Part shown: positions 46,804-58,930 of the stretch, piece after piece
Numbering within the stretch: position 1 is the first letter of the stretch
Layout of the letters: the number at the start of each line of letters is the position of its first letter
Origin: Oikopleura dioica
Lineage: Eukaryota > Chordata > Appendicularia > Copelata > Oikopleuridae
Reading direction: 5' to 3'
DNA: 64,000 nucleotides
Assembly: GCA_907165135.1 (NCBI GenBank)
Contig: OU015569.1
Location: 3,038,001-3,102,000, forward strand
The notes under the pieces: generated by a model
The model's database searches: none
What the model saw: the letters and a program-made list of their open reading frames with translations, nothing else
What the model was told of the DNA's origin: nothing
Position numbers and translations under genes: made by a program

Positions 46804-48538
46804 TCAAGTGCGGCGGCGGTTTCCTTTTGGAATGGATGAGTCCAGAAGCAAGGGGCTCAGCTTCGCTGGGATCGAGCCAGAAAAGCGAGAGGCAGGGTAG
46901 GCGACAAGATATACAGGCACTCGTTGAAGATGAATCCTATTAACTCTGTTAAGTATTGAGTTACAGGGGTTAGATTACCTTATTACGCCGTGGTATTGCG
47001 CTCTGACATCCAAGTCCCAGATGTTCAAGCACCAGCAAAGTCGGAAATAGTTGTCAAGCTCTTCCTTTGAATCCTGAGCAGTTACAGTAACGAGCCAGAG
47101 TAAGAAAGCGTACCTGGCTGTAATATAAAATGTGAGTTGAAGTAGCACCCGTCAGCAGGGACAAGTAGGGGTTTTGTTTCTTTTTGCTGTCGCAAGCGAG
47201 CGTTTTCGAATCAATGACAGTAGCTAAAGTCGTGTCTCAAAAAAGTAAGAATGGGAAAAGACAGTACCGGAGGAGATCTGTGACTTGAGCAGTTCTTCGT
47301 ATTTTTCTTTGACCAGCTGCTCGAGCGGCGTGAAGTCGACGCGTTTCGAGTCTTGGTGGAAACCGTGATGGCGAAAATACAGTCCCTGCATGTTCCTGTC
47401 CACGTTCAGGCCCTCCTCGCCGAAGTGGAAGGTGCGCGAGATGTCAGGGATCAAGCAGTCGCGGCCTGAGAATAGATTATAAATCCATCATATCTTGAGA
47501 GGAAACATACCTTTTCTGTTGGAAGGGTTGCGCATCCACACGTCCCAGTCCGTCATTCTCTCTTTTGGCAGCCACTTAGGGAGGAGCTCGTCGAGAATGG
47601 CGCGCGAAGTGGCCCATCCGAGACCTGGCATTCCTTCAACTCGGTATATTTCCCGTGCGTTGCCGATCGCGTGCTCCATTCCGTGGTCATTCCATGCGGA
47701 AACGCAGTAAATCTACTCAAAAGTTATTATCGAGCAAAAACGCGAAAAAGTACCTGTGGATCCATTTTGAAGATTGGCATCACGTGGGCCATATAGTGGA
47801 AGAAGTCCGGCGAGATCTGCAGATCGTCTTCGATGACGATGATGTGCTCGCTGGTCGAGAAGATTTCGTTCATCACCGTCGTCAGAGCGCGGCGGTAATG
47901 CTGACTTACTCGAGCAGCTTTGGTTCCTTCAGGCTTCGATTGAATCACTCTGTTTCTGGCTCAACGTGGGAACTATCTCACAAGGAAAAAAACTCGGTTG
48001 CATCAATAAAATATATTTTTATAAAGGATCAGCCTTTCCTTATTGCAAAAAGATTGGCGACTGCAACTGATTCCGCAAAGAAGCCATCGATAGATACAAC
48101 AATATTGGCCCTGTTGACACCTTCCGCGTTAAGAATATTGAAGAGGGTCCGGAAGAGGTACTTGGGTCGATTGGCGGCCATAACCAGAATCGGGACATCC
48201 TCGAGAGCATCGAGCCCAGGATCGTCTTGGAAAGAAATTGGCGCCGGGGAGGTGCAGGAGCAAACCGTCCTGAACATTTCGAAGAGTTTCTGGTTTCCGC
48301 AAAATGTTGCGCGACGTTCTGCGTCTTCACCACTCCACGAGCTAAGAAGAAAAGGAAACGATCAGTTCTATTGTGTGGGAAGTTACCATGAGTGCCGCTG
48401 CTCTGCATTATGTGTAGTTTTGGACTTGACGATTCCGCTAGGAAGGTTGAGAAGAAGATAGGACACGACGGAGAAGAAGAAAGCCGCCACAGCAACGAGA
48501 ATCGCCCAGATCGATGGGACTAATCGACTTACCCCCAT
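46804..48538 (-). CDS. POMGNT1: POMGNT1-like O-mannose beta-1,2-GlcNAc transferase
   Basis: This is a Golgi type II glycosyltransferase (GT13) that adds GlcNAc to O-mannose, as on dystroglycan. The start at 48538 (MGVSRLVPS) opens one membrane anchor (IWAILVAVAAFFFSVVSYLL). The catalytic domain follows: VPILVMAANRPKYLFRTLF, VSIDGFFAESVAVANLF, ARVSQHYRRALTT, IVIEDDLQISPDFFHY with the metal-binding EDD, VSAWNDHGMEHA, YRVEGMPGLGW, DWDVWMRNPSNRKGRDCLIP and RTFHFGEEGLNVD, then CLNIWDLDVRAQYHG near the C-terminus. These match POMGNT1 better than MGAT1 (ANRP, SAWNDHG, DWDVWMR). The stem between membrane and catalytic domain is only about 50 residues, so the lectin-like stem domain of vertebrate POMGNT1 is absent. 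Its ATG is about 110 bp after the nibrin stop. Confidence 0.88.
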
Positions 48539-48647
48539 CCATCACATCTGAACGAGTTAAATTCTAGAGCGTACCTACTTTTAAATGAATAGTGTTTATC
48601 AATAATATAAAAAAAAACAAGACAAATTGTATCAGGAATGTGGGAGT

Positions 48648-50970
48648 TCATCTTTTTCGCGACATGAATTGGCTCAAGTCCTGGCTAGCAAAACGCTCAG
48701 CTTTTCGTTCCTTCACCGTCTTTCTTTTCGGCTTCGCCGGTTCTTTCTCCTCTCCCTCTTTTGGTTCCGTTCCCTTTTTTGGAGGCATCGCTGGGACTCG
48801 GCTTTTTCGTCTGATTATCTTGGGCTTTTTCGTTGGCAGTTGGCTTTCGTGAGGGATTTTAACCTGAAAATAGGTTGATTACATGATCATCAGCATTTTT
48901 ACTAGTTTTCACGAGACCCCTCTGTTTTGCCCAAAACATACCCCCAGGATATGCGCTGGAATTTTTACAATTACGATCAGGCTGCACTTCCACTTGTTGA
49001 TTAGTAATTTATTTATTACCTCATCACTCCACTCGTCCATTCGCGGATTAAAATAGCTGAACTGGATGGACTCGTAGGCCTTGTTGTCTTCATAAGTCCG
49101 CTCGTGAACTTTTCTTGGCACCGTTTTTACCCAGGAGTTATTCTCGTCTGGGTCAGTGACATTTTCTTCTTTGAAATTTGGCCACTTGGCAAATCTGAAC
49201 TTCTCAAAAATGTTCAATGGTCGGACGTGACTGTAGTTCGAAACATCTTGGAGTGTCGAAAGATCTTCGAAGACTTGCTCCTCCTCTTGAACTTGATCGT
49301 TTTCAGCCGTTTTAAGGCCTTTGGAAGAGTTGCCGATTTCCATGCTGCTTTGGCGTTTGGATGGTCCAGCAATGTGGTTAGAGCACCCGGCTTGCATCCA
49401 CGGCTCGAGTGTAACTGGCGTTTGTCGGATCATACCGGTCTTTGAGGCCGAAATACCAGAACGGGAGGGTTGATAATAGCGACTATTGACAAGAGCCTTC
49501 TGTTTCTCCATTCTCTCGTAACGCGCAAGTCGTTCTCTGTGCTCCCTTGCAAGTGGAATATCATCATCTTCGTCGAAAAAGTTCATTCGACGATCTTGAG
49601 TGTTGCCGATCACGGAAAGCTCTGGATCCGGAAGAGCAAATTCCGATGCGCCGTGTTTTTGCCTGGAGACCGATTTCTGCGTTGATTGCTTGTGAATTTT
49701 TTTCCGGAGTTTTTGGTAGAAATTTTCTGTAAGCAGCCCTTCGTGCTTCCCCTGTCAGAATGGGCTGCTCTTTGGGCTTTGCGCGGACGGCAGGAGGGAT
49801 GGAAAAGACGGTTTCGGGAACTGAGCTACTGTAATCCATTTCTGAAGCTTCAACTGGGGCTTTGGCCTTGTCATTTTGCCGTGTCAGGTTGAATTCTGTT
49901 TCTGGTACGCGACTAGTGTATTCCAGATTAGACGGGCCAGCCATGTCGTGCTCACGGAGGTATTCCTCTGCGGTCATTAGCTTCTCATTCGGATCAATAT
50001 CTACCCCGTCATCGTCATCGGTTTCATCTTCGAAAAATGAGTCCGGTGCTAATAGATCCTCTTCAAATCGATCGCTATTAAATCCTTCTTCATTCTCGGA
50101 ATCGTCACTTTCGAACAGCTTCACTTCAGGCTCTTTCTTCTTCTTTTCGACGAAATATTCCTCGATCTTTGGCGGCTCTCCCACGGCGAGGTCCTCCTTC
50201 GGATGATTCGGGTTGTAGATATATTTTTTCAGGTCCAAAAAGTACTCCATTTTGACAAGGGGCACATCTTTCACTCGCAGTGTCTTTTCTGCGAAAAGAT
50301 CGTCGGTTCTTTCGCCTTGGTAGAGCAAGTATTCGTAATCTTCCTCGGTCTCGACGGAGAATTCCTACAGATTGATTCAGCACAAGAGTCAGCAAAAAGA
50401 GATAGAAGGTACCTTGAAGGCGATGAATTGAGGAAGCTGAGGATTAGACGGCGGGAAAGGGCAGTAAAAGAGCAGGGGTTTCCCGGTTATTTGGAATTCT
50501 GTGCTGTAGACTCCAAAAACGATCCCTAACTCGATCGGCTCTGTGTAATTGAAGGAGGATTTGTCCGAGTGATCAGACGAAATCACTTTGCGCCAGTCAG
50601 CTTCGGCATTTAGCCTGACCTTCGACGAATACTTCGATTCATCCTTTTTCAGTGGTTTACAAGACTATGCGTTTCGGCTGTTTTTGCGCTGTAAGCCACT
50701 TTCCTGGATAGACACGACGATTTTCTTGAGAACTTTGTCATGAGAAATGACGATTTTGGCATGTTTCCGCGAGATGGACTTGTCTGCCTTGATAACGAGC
50801 GCGGTCGTGTTCTCACCGAAGTCGATCTGAATTTTATTTGATGAAAAAGATGAAAATAGAGAATCCACTTGATTTCTTACCGCTTGCTTGGCCGGGCGAG
50901 TGATCTGGTAAGTGTGGTCGAAGCGCATCGGAACACGGAGATTTTTTGTCTTGTGCTCAAGCCAAAACAT
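48648..50970 (-). CDS. NBN: Nibrin (NBN), MRN-complex subunit
   Basis: This is a nuclear DNA double-strand-break protein that brings MRE11-RAD50 and ATM to damage. The start is at 50970 (MFWLEHKTKNLRV); upstream sequence ends in TTCTTTCAG, a likely trans-splice acceptor. The FHA domain follows, with DKSISRKHAKIV (human NBN has SISRNHA) and IELGIVFGVYSTEF (human DGITFGVFGSKF). Then one BRCT repeat (PQFIAFKEFSVETEEDYEYL, VKMEYFLDLKK) and PPKIEEYF, like PPQIESFY in human NBN. A long acidic disordered region follows, and a basic end (DLSQFMSRKR) in the place of human DDLFRYNPYLKRRR. A second BRCT is not visible. One intron (about 50690-50722) is GG-AG. The frame breaks at a T7/A7 run at 49697-49703; removing one base restores it. 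It is the first gene of the minus-strand series. Confidence 0.85.
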
Positions 50971-51777
50971 GTTTGAGCCCAGTTCGATTACTTTTTCTGA
51001 AAGAAATATTTTGAGGATGAGGTCACAGAATAAGAATGAATATTGCAGAGTAACTAGAGAGTTGCTAAGATAACTGTCTTTCACGTAGACCCTGACTTTC
51101 AGCCACACAACAGCGAAAGACCTAAAGGCGTAAGCCCTTGAAAACTGGATATTCTCATAAAGATAAAACTCTTTTTGAATGTAGATAAAGTTAAAAAAGG
51201 CTAGCGTCGTTAGGCATTTTACTAAAATGACTCAAAATAAGTGTGAATCTAAAAAAAAGTTAATTCATCAAATTTAACTATTCTATCGTGAAATTGAAAA
51301 ATATACATGAAATGTTTCCGACTGCGTTGGTACTTAGGTATTATGAGAATCAATTATTATTCCCGGAATAAAAAAGGAATTTATTATTTAAAAAGTATGA
51401 ATTTTTGTTTTGAAATAAGAAAAAAATAATTAACCAGATAATCAATAAACTTTTCTCTCGATTTCTACAAATTCCTAAAATAGAGATAGCTTATGTGACA
51501 GTAAAGAACAGAAGATAAGAGTAGTGGAGTTCCTATTTTTTCCTTTTCGGAGGATTTCTCAGTTGAAAAGGCGCGCGCCGCCCACGCTTTGTCAGAGAAA
51601 GATTTGGCGTTTTCGGCGATTTGGAATTTGGGATTCGCTAATTTGAATTCAAATTTATGTTTTAATTAACCTCCGTAAAATTGCACTCTTGTTCGCTTTT
51701 TATGTCTGAAATTGAAAGTCTCTCTTTTTGAAATTTTCTTCTTTGAAAAACATTAACTCGGAATTGGGAATTCTAGA
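50971..51777. promoter_or_regulatory. Divergent intergenic region between the two gene series
   Basis: About 800 bp of AT-rich DNA separates the minus-strand series (nibrin first) from the plus-strand series (L1-domain protein first). It presumably holds both promoters. The open frame extending upstream of the nibrin ATG to 51108 is not supported. A GC-rich patch near 51570 stands out. Confidence 0.5.
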
Positions 51778-53348
51778 ATGGAAGCGATCGCGGATCAAGA
51801 TCTCAAAACTGCCATCACAGCCGTCTCCAAACTGATTCAGTTTGAGAACAAGGGACAGCTTCTGAACATCAACTCGGCCGAGAAGATCTTTCTCAAAGTT
51901 CAGATGCACAGAATTCCCAATCTCGGCGGCACTCAAGAATGTACGCTTCTTCTTAAATAAGATATCACGTGATAGAAAATTTAAATTGGAGTAGACACAG
52001 AAAATTGGTCGATTTTTAAATTGAAATTTTTAGTGCGAGTGCGCAACATCCTTCCTAACCGTCTATTTCCCGAGGATGCTTCCACTTGTTTCATCATTAA
52101 AAACACGGACGAGAAAAAGGATGATGAGAACTGCATCGAAAAGACGAAAGAGCTCCTCAAGGAACAGGGAATCACGGGAGACATGTTCATCACTCTCGAT
52201 CAGCTCAAGAAAGAATACAAAGGTTCTGCTTCTCAAAAGATCTTAATTTTCACTTTTTCTCGCCAGGCCACGAATTGAAAAGAAAGCTGGCCCAACAGTT
52301 CGACGTGTTTTTTTCGGACTCTCGAATCGCCCAGCTCGCACTGCCGCATCTCGGCAAAGAGTTCATGTCCCGACGACGAGTGCCCTTCGTCATCCGCATG
52401 GAACGCGTCCACAAAATCAAGCAAGAAGTCGACCTCGTCCTGCGCACCGTCCAATTCATCGTTTCCGGAAAAGGCGACAATGTAAATGTACACTTTGGAC
52501 ACACGCAAATGTCACACGAGCAGCTCATTGAAAACATCAAGGTAAAATACCAAAACTTAAAAACTTCATTTGTCTTTCTAGAGCTTGATCGAAAAATTAG
52601 GCGAACTGATCCCTCGTGGCGTCAAGAACATCAAGTGTCTCCATGTTCAGGTATTTCGGACGTTCTCTGGTCCGATTAAGATCGATTTTAGGGCACGAAT
52701 ACGAAGGCAATTCCTATTTACCGCTGCAACAAAATGGACCCATCAGTGAACGAACCATCGGGAATTGAGCTCGAGCGACAGAACATGCAGAAACAGCTGA
52801 AGGAGATGATGTCCGATGTTCAAATAAAGCAGAAGAAGAGATCAAAGGAACGGTCCTCTCTAATTGATCAAGAGAAGGTAGCATCTCAGGTTTTACGTGA
52901 TGGGAGAAACTTTTTGTTGTTAATAAGCAAGGGTGATCATGACGTAAATCACAATTATGCTTATATTTTCTTATCGATGCACTATTGTTGATTACATTTT
53001 TACAAAGTCTAAAATTGATGCGGAGTTATTGTGTTCGGACCCTTTAATCAGATGCCGAAAAAAGAAAAGAACAAGCAAAAGAGGAAGACGGAGGAAAAGG
53101 CTCAAGAAGAAAAGGAAAATGAACAACCTGAATCAGCTCCCGTGAAAAAAGAAAAGAAGAAGAAGGCTGTCGAAGCTGAAGAGCCAGAGCCTGTCAAAGA
53201 AGAGGCGAAAAAGAAAGCGAAGAAGGGCAAGAAAGAAGCGGAAAAGGTGGAAAAGAAAGTTGCAGAAAAAGTGGAATCGAAACCGGAACTTGGAAAACGC
53301 CGAGCATCGACAAGAAGCCAGAAGGCCAAACGAGCGAAGATCGAGTAG
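51778..53348 (+). CDS. Ribosomal-L1-domain nucleolar protein (RSL1D1-like)
   Basis: This is a nucleolar protein of the RSL1D1/Cic1/Utp30 group, involved in ribosome assembly. Six or seven exons give about 370 residues. The N-terminal two-thirds is an L1 fold: LIQFENKGQLLN, FLKVQMHRIPN, VRNILPNRLF, CFIIKNTDEKKDDENCIEKT, SDSRIAQLALPHLGKEFMS and IPRGVKNIKCLHVQGTNTKA. The C-terminal third is Lys/Glu-rich (KKEKKKKAVEAEEPEPVK, KKKAKKGKKEAEKVEKK) with a basic end (TRSQKAKRAKIE), typical of nucleolar proteins. All introns are GT-AG. The ATG follows TTCTAG by one base, so the mRNA is probably trans-spliced there. Raptor starts 107 bp downstream. Confidence 0.8.
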
Positions 53349-53455
53349 TTTAGCGTCTGAAATTGAACTATTTTTAATAACTTATTAATTAAAATTTGTC
53401 GGACGCTCCTCCTCAACCGTTTGCGTAAGCTGTATCGCTTTTAGAATGATCAAGA

Positions 53456-56400
53456 ATGGGTATGACGAGTAAAACGACTAGTAGTGTGCCGCCAACGCGC
53501 GAGAAAGACGCGTTCGCTGGCTTCCACTACGACGATCTAAATGATTTTGATAATGAATATAAATCGGCGCTGGGCGATTGGGAGGATTTTCCAACCCGCA
53601 AATTCAAGGTAAAGCCCCTTCTTCTTTCTTCTATCCGTACCTCAATTTATAGGCACGAGGAATCATCACGTGCTTGTGTTTGAATATCGACGTGGACCCA
53701 GAAGACTGGCGAGAAGATCTCGCAAAAGATGTGCCCGTCGCTAGAAGAGAGGGAACTATAAATGCTTGGGATGTAAATGACAACTTTGACAATGAACTCC
53801 CTCCTCAAGGTATTTCTTCTTCTATACCAGAACTAGAATCTGGTTAACACTTGTCAACCCTGTTTAGACGTTATCTACCGCAACATCCAGGACACAATCA
53901 AATCGAACTTCATCGAGCTCGCCCCTCGCGTCCTCCAAACCAACACCTTTAACTGGAAACAACTCCACCACAGCGATGCCTACAAGCAGAAGATCTTTCA
54001 AAACATCGACAACATGGTTCGCATCACGCAATCGCGCATGGGCCGTGCCGAAGACCAACCTCTCATTTGTTTTCACTACAATGGACACGATGTGCCCAGA
54101 CCAACGGAAAACGGAGAAATTTGGGTGTTTAGTCGACAAATGACACAGGTACATACTTAACGGTAGACTTCGTGTGACCGTCACATTATTAAATCTATTA
54201 GAAAAGTCTTGGCTCAAGCAATCTTTAGTATCACCCACTAAACGTCCCAGAAGAACTGGCCTCCAAGATCGGCAGCGGCATCTACATCTGGGACTGCTGT
54301 AATGCCGGCCTGATCATCGAAAAGTTTAACAAAAAATACACGGGCAATGGTACCAATTTCCACTTTGCCGCGTGCGGCCGTGACGAATTCCGACCGATCA
54401 AGAGAAACATTTCCGCGGACATCTTCACCGCATGCCTCACAAATCCGATCAAGACGACGCTCAAGTGGGCTCTAGGGCGCGATATTGCAAAAATCATTTG
54501 CCCAGATATTCAACCCATCATGATCGACAGATACCTTCCTGACTGGTATTCTAAGATAATCTGCTTTTCTTGCTAAAACACTCTTTTCTAGCGACTTTGG
54601 CGAAAGAAAAGACCGAAAAACACTTCACGGCGAGCTCGGCTGGATCATGACCGGCTTGTTAGAATCAATCGCCTGGGACTCTATGGCCAAGTCCGAGCTA
54701 AAGTCCTGTCGAAAGGCCTTCAAGCTGTTCCACGACGGATTTCGCTGCGACTCGCTTCTGTCCGGTCTTTATCGAAATTTTCTTATAGCAGATAGAATTA
54801 TGCGCTCTTACGGGTGCAATCCAGAATGCTCTCCAGAGCTACCAAAGGTAATTGAACTAATTGAAGGATTGTGATAAAGCTAAACTTGCTTTCAGAATAT
54901 GCATACTCATCCCATGTGGAAAATGTGGGATTCAACAGTGGACCGTGCTCTCACTCAACTTCAACGGAATCTAAAACCTGACCCCCTCGTCGATGCTCAA
55001 TGCCAAAGCTGCTTCTTCCCTACCTGTAATTAGAAAGACTTATTCTGATTACCATTTTTGATGCCCTTTTTAGTAAAGGAAACTCACCTGGAGTTCTACG
55101 ACCAGTGCCTTAACTCATTCGAAAATCTCATTCAACTGCCTGTATATAAACGCGATGTGGTCGACAAGCCTCCCATCTACTTACCTCTCGCCCTTCAGTC
55201 TATTCTCGAGCAAGCGCCGCGAATTAAAGCTCTCAGCCTCTTTGCTCGCTATATGGACACTTGCCCTAGTGCCATTTACAACACCCTCGCTGCTGGTCTC
55301 AATCAAGGTCAGTTCTGGCGAGTTTTCAGGAATTTTGAGTTGGTTACTTTTAGAACAAAACTCATATTTGATGCGTTTACTCGACGGGCTTGCGTACAGC
55401 AAGCAGCCGCACTTCTGGATGGTGTTTATTTGGACGAAACTGATTGTCTTCCAGAACAAAGTTGTTGGGAACCTATGGCGCCCACGTGACCAGAAAGACA
55501 AGAAGAATAAGTCTTTCATTGTACCGATGGAGTACTTTTTCAAGTTCTGTTTGATCCCGCTCGCGAAACACTGATACGAGCCATGGTAAATTACCTTTCC
55601 TTTCTTCCTTAACTAAATTTTACCCAAGTCGGCGTTCGTTATTGCTCGAATTTGCGAGGAAAAGGGCACTCTCACCGATCCTGACCACTCGGCCCAACAC
55701 GACGTCTACAGCATGTTTACCAAGAACCAAAACTCAAACAACGGTCTTCCATCTCCTGACTATCTCTATAATCTTCCGCTTTTCCTCCTCAACGACGATG
55801 GCTACCCGCCGAACACGGGCGATCCCTTGTTACGCAAATGGCTCCTTATCCTTACTGGCCGTATTTGGGAAGATTACCCTTACGCTTTTCAACGAGCCTT
55901 TAGAGGCGACTACGTCGAGCCCATTATCATGGATTTCCTGCGTGAAGACAAAGATCCACTTGGTTCGAATCTGATTGTCCAGCTCATCTTATTTCTTCTT
56001 TTTAGTTCGCGCTGCAGCTGTTTACGCGATTGGAACTTACATTGGCTGTCGGATAGACAACGAAGACGGCCGATCGGACCGAGAAAGCCACCACGACAAG
56101 ACGGATCCGATTCACAAGCTTACTCTCATTGCTGCGGAGCTCTCGAACTCGCGATATACTGACGATGCTTGCTGGCTTGTTCGCAAAGAAATTGTGTGCA
56201 GCTTGCAGTTATTCGTGGCTCGATACTACGACAAGTTGAGTAAAGACTTTCATAAATTGGTGAACAATACCTCTGGCAAGCGACGTGTCTCAATCGGCAC
56301 AATCAACAGTAGAATGCATAATCGTGGATCACGACCTGGTAGCACTCACTCTTCTCCACAAAAGGTAAGCATTGATTTTCCGAAATTCAGCGATATCAGA

Positions 56401-58707
56401 GGTTAGGAACACCCTTAAATATACTTGATTTTCAGCCACAGCAAAGTGTATCTGCTGATCACATCACTGCTGCCCGCACACCACCTAACCCTCCGGTGGA
56501 GAAAACACCGATCCAGTACTTCGAAGAGCTCTCAACCGGTGTTTTCTTAATTGAAAACCCCATTCATAACATTGCTCTCGCCATTCTGAAGCTCGCCATG
56601 GATCCGCACACGTAAAAATTTATATCGAAGTCCACATTTGACCATGATTTTCAGCGAGGTCGCTAGGGATGCAAAACATCTCTTCGACATTGTTTTCAAG
56701 CAAGTCGGCAGGCGAAAAAACTCCGGACACAGCAGTCACGTGCGATCGAACAGCGCGCACTTGGAAATTATACCGAGTCATTCTCGTCAAAACAGCGCGA
56801 ACTTGGAACGCGTTCGAGAGGATTCCAACGACTCGAGTGGGAGTCAATCGTCGTGTCATTCAAGCGGCATTCAAAGGGCCGCGCAAATTCATGTTAAAAA
56901 GTCAACCTTCTTCAAATATGCCTCGAAAGACTGGCTTCGAAGTCAACTTAAGCAAGAGCCCGTAATACCGCTCAATCTTTATGTCAACACTCAAAAAGCA
57001 ACGCAGCGACAGCATGGTTAGATATTATCAACCCATCCTCTTTTCATCCTCCTTTTTCAGACCTAGACCGCGCCCATGAACTCTCCGAAGACGCTCGAAA
57101 CGAGCAGCGAAATCGTTCGCGCTCGAAGCCCCAAAATCGCGACGAGCAAAGTGCACAAGCAACTCACATATTCAACGCTGCCAAAACGCACAACAAACGC
57201 ATCCTAGAACGATCGAAGACGATCTTCTCAGGCTCTGAAGTCAGCGATCTTCGTCAAATGGTACACTTTGGCGAGGTTGATGAGAAGATTTCTTCGATGA
57301 TGTTTGTTCCTTACAACGAAGCGTTGATTGCAACTGGACAGTCGGGAATTCATCTCATAGATTTCGCGTACTTGCCTTTCGACATTCAAGGTACCCATCA
57401 TTTTATCTAACTCAAAAGAAAGCTGAATCCTTTATCGAGTTTATCTGAAGCTCGATACTTCGAACAACACTTTTTTAAGAATAATAAGTCCCCTTAGGAC
57501 CCCCTATATTTTGAATTGAAATTTTCATAGATGGCGACACCCGAAACGCTCAAAGCCGAATAATAGCGACGGACAAGGGTGTACATCTCACTTCAATGGC
57601 AATCATGAACCAAGTAAGAATCAAATCTCGTTGACAACTGATAACCTTTCATTCAGGGAACTTCGCCGATTGTAGTAGCTTCATCGACCGATGGTTGTGT
57701 CAAGTTGCGCAAGTTGAGACGAAGCCTGGAAGGACGGCTAGAAATTCAAGACTCAATCCTTACCTCGTGGAGGGTCGCACCGGTTGGTCGGAGGCAAGAG
57801 ATCAAACTTGCTTGGGACGAAAGCTACCTCGCATGTTCCTTCCAAGAGCGCAACACTGCAGGTAAGCTACTTAGTAGTAGCTAGTCTAGCTAATATTTAG
57901 ATCAAAAATTTATCAACAATTTTCCTAGTTGTGACTCTATGGGATGGTGAACAAGAGCGCCGGGTCCATCGAGTAGCCCCAGTTGCGCTAGAAAATCGAG
58001 AAGTAACCTGCTTTGCAATCATGGGCGACTTTGGCCTCAAGTGTGAAGACTTGCTTTGCGGCACCGATGATGGTGGAATCTGGAAGATCGACACAAGAAG
58101 CGGCCGCTTCCTCACAGCGAAGTTCGGCGATCGAATGCAAAGCAGAGCAAAGGGCCACAAAGTCGTTGGCATGGACACAAGTCACGATAAAGTAATGGCT
58201 GGCTACGCCGATGGCACGGTGAAAGTTTGGGATGTTCGGTAAGATAGAGTAGAGTTGAAATTTTCAGCCTTTCATTCTTTCTTTAGAAAAATGTCGAAAG
58301 AGCTGGAAAAGCTGAAATTCGGAAAGAGCGATAATTCGAAGTCTGAGTGTTGCCAGGCCTTCGCTGGATCGCTAAAGTATAACTATTTCGCGCACAATCT
58401 GCGCGCGGATCTATTCGTCCGTCGCAAATCGCACCAAGAGTAAGAACACCTTGACCACCAAATCTAACAAGGATTGTTTAGAGCGAGGGAGTCTTCGCTT
58501 CTCTTGGACCCTATTTATTCGTTTAAAAGTTCATCTGCCGCTCGGATGTTTATGAGCAAGCCGGATCCGAAGATCCTGCACCCGACATCACTCGCTACCC
58601 ATCCGTTCAACCCTTTTCTCGCAGTTGCTACGCGTCCCGGAGAATCCGGCGACTTTAATCCTGGAGTGATCTCTGTCTGGATGCCCAAGAATAAAAAATA
58701 TTCATGA
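53456..58707 (+). CDS. RPTOR: Raptor, mTORC1 scaffold subunit
   Basis: Raptor presents substrates to the mTOR kinase at the lysosome. Some twenty short exons run from 53456 to the stop at 58705-58707. The N-terminal caspase-like (RNC) domain shows [93 protein letters not shown] and [24 protein letters not shown]-type helices follow (for example [55 protein letters not shown]). The C-terminal WD40 propeller shows [68 protein letters not shown] and [19 protein letters not shown]. The order matches vertebrate raptor; length is near 1300 residues. All joins checked are GT-AG. The ATG lies 11 bases after CTTTTAG. Confidence 0.93.
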
Positions 58708-58930
58708 CGATTATTACTAAAACTCAATATTATTATTAGACAATATTATTTCTTATTTCGCCACGTTCTTATATGCGCCTGTTCTGTTCACTGCCAAAAT
58801 CGAGCAACTCAAGAGTGCTCGATTGCTATTTTCAACATTTTCAAACATTTTTCAAAATCTCAACAAAATATAATGTGCCTAACTTTTTTACTTGAAACTT
58901 AGATTTTTCAATAAAAAAGACTTATAAGAA

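Noticed and set aside
46804-48538. MGAT1 as the identity of the GT13 enzyme
   Set aside because: The motifs ANRPKYLFRTLF, SAWNDHGMEHA, DWDVWMRNP and CLNIWDLDVR match POMGNT1 more closely than MGAT1.
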